From Desulfobacteraceae bacterium (lineage in GTDB: Bacteria > Desulfobacterota > Desulfobacteria > Desulfobacterales > SURF-7): a stretch of 7,382 bases of DNA. Below are positions 6,964-7,382 of this stretch, piece by piece. The notes under the pieces are model-generated. The model saw only the letters and a list, made by a program, of their open reading frames with translations, ran no database searches and had not been told where the DNA came from. The stretch's first letter is position 1. Each line of letters begins with the position of its first letter. The stretch spans positions 1-7,382 of the forward strand of contig JAUXBD010000060.1 of assembly GCA_030619585.1 (NCBI GenBank). Reading direction: 5' to 3'. A program made the position numbers and the translations under genes.

Positions 6964-6981
6964 TTTTTTATAAAATTAAAG
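6958..6981. repeat. AT-only hairpin spanning the stop codons of the HtrA remnant and gyrB
   Basis: CTTTAATTTT (6958-6967) and AAAATTAAAG (6972-6981) pair perfectly over ten bases around a TTAT loop. The hairpin contains the stop codons of both convergent genes. With a single G-C pair at its base and no T-run after it on either strand, it is a poor intrinsic terminator. It could weakly separate the two transcripts. Confidence 0.5.
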
Positions 6982-7382
6982 ATCCAGATTTGCCACATCC
7001 AGTGCATTGGTTTGAATAAAATTTCTCCTTGGTTCAACCTCTTCCCCCATTAGTAAGGTGAAAATTTCATCTGCCTTTTCAGCATCCTCAACTTCTACCT
7101 GAAGCATAGTTCTCTTTTCCGGATCCATGGTTGTTGTCCATAACTGATCCGGATTCATCTCCCCAAGACCTTTATACCTCTGAATAGTAAGTCCTTTTTT
7201 TCCAGCGCCTATCATAATATTATATAACTCTTTTTTATCTTTAGCCAAAACAGGCTTTCCCTCTTTTTCATCATTTCTATTTGAAACCATAAAAGAGCTG
7301 TTTTTATATTTTGACAGTTTATCTTCAATTATTAAAGCCTGCTGATAATCTATAGAATAAACGAGCATTCTACCCACTTCCA
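6976..7382 (-). CDS. gyrB: DNA gyrase subunit B, C-terminal part (5' end outside window)
   Basis: GyrB is the ATPase subunit of gyrase, which introduces negative supercoils with GyrA. The visible 134 codons cover the end of the TOPRIM region and the C-terminal tail. The diagnostic block is GLTIQRYKGLGEMNPDQLW followed by TTMDPEKRTMLQV, then LLMGEEVEPRRNFI and the terminal NALDVANLDL. The ATPase domain, the DNA-binding transducer and the start lie beyond 7382; the GTG at 7377 is an internal valine, not a start. ParE, the topoisomerase IV subunit, shares the block, but the short tail ending in NLDL is that of GyrB. gyrB ends 12 bases from the stop of the convergent HtrA remnant. Confidence 0.95.
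   Translation of the reverse strand, partial: EVGRMLVYSIDYQQALIIEDKLSKYKNSSFMVSNRNDEKEGKPVLAKDKKELYNIMIGAGKKGLTIQRYKGLGEMNPDQLWTTTMDPEKRTMLQVEVEDAEKADEIFTLLMGEEVEPRRNFIQTNALDVANLDL

Overview
The window is AT-rich chromosomal DNA from a bacterium. It most resembles the housekeeping region of a low-GC deltaproteobacterium-like lineage (Desulfobacterota). This placement is an inference from remembered family resemblance: the RNase G N-terminus and central insertion, the GyrB C-terminal tail, and the fused TIGR03960-type radical SAM protein. No search was run. There is no sign of a plasmid, phage, insertion sequence, CRISPR array, tRNA or rRNA. Coding density is high, and no gene-free stretch exceeds about 170 bases.

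Layout from right to left, which is the direction of transcription of all genes but one. The C-terminal third-or-less of gyrB (minus strand) enters at the right edge. Twelve bases from its stop lies the stop of a convergent plus-strand gene, an HtrA/DegP-like protease N-terminal half that ends before the catalytic serine and PDZ domains. Divergent from it, on the minus strand, come an 837-residue B12-binding-type radical SAM protein fused to a DUF2344 domain, then RNase G (rng). After a 167-base gap with a candidate promoter comes the compact cluster rpmH, rnpA, yidD, yidC. yidC runs off the left edge.

The left cluster is the classic ribosomal protein bL34 / RNase P protein / YidD / YidC operon. 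It links translation, tRNA 5' processing and insertion of membrane proteins. The radical SAM protein next to RNase G is a recurring pairing in bacteria whose biochemical meaning is not settled. Both gyrB and the rpmH cluster often lie near the replication origin next to dnaA, but here rng and the radical SAM gene sit between them, and I see no cluster of DnaA boxes.

I do not find a novel system. The points most worth a second look are the amputated HtrA protein with an unalignable tail next to gyrB, a 26-base near-perfect dyad inside yidC with a matching half-site in the rpmH leader, and the unusual start codons and gene overlap in rnpA and yidD.
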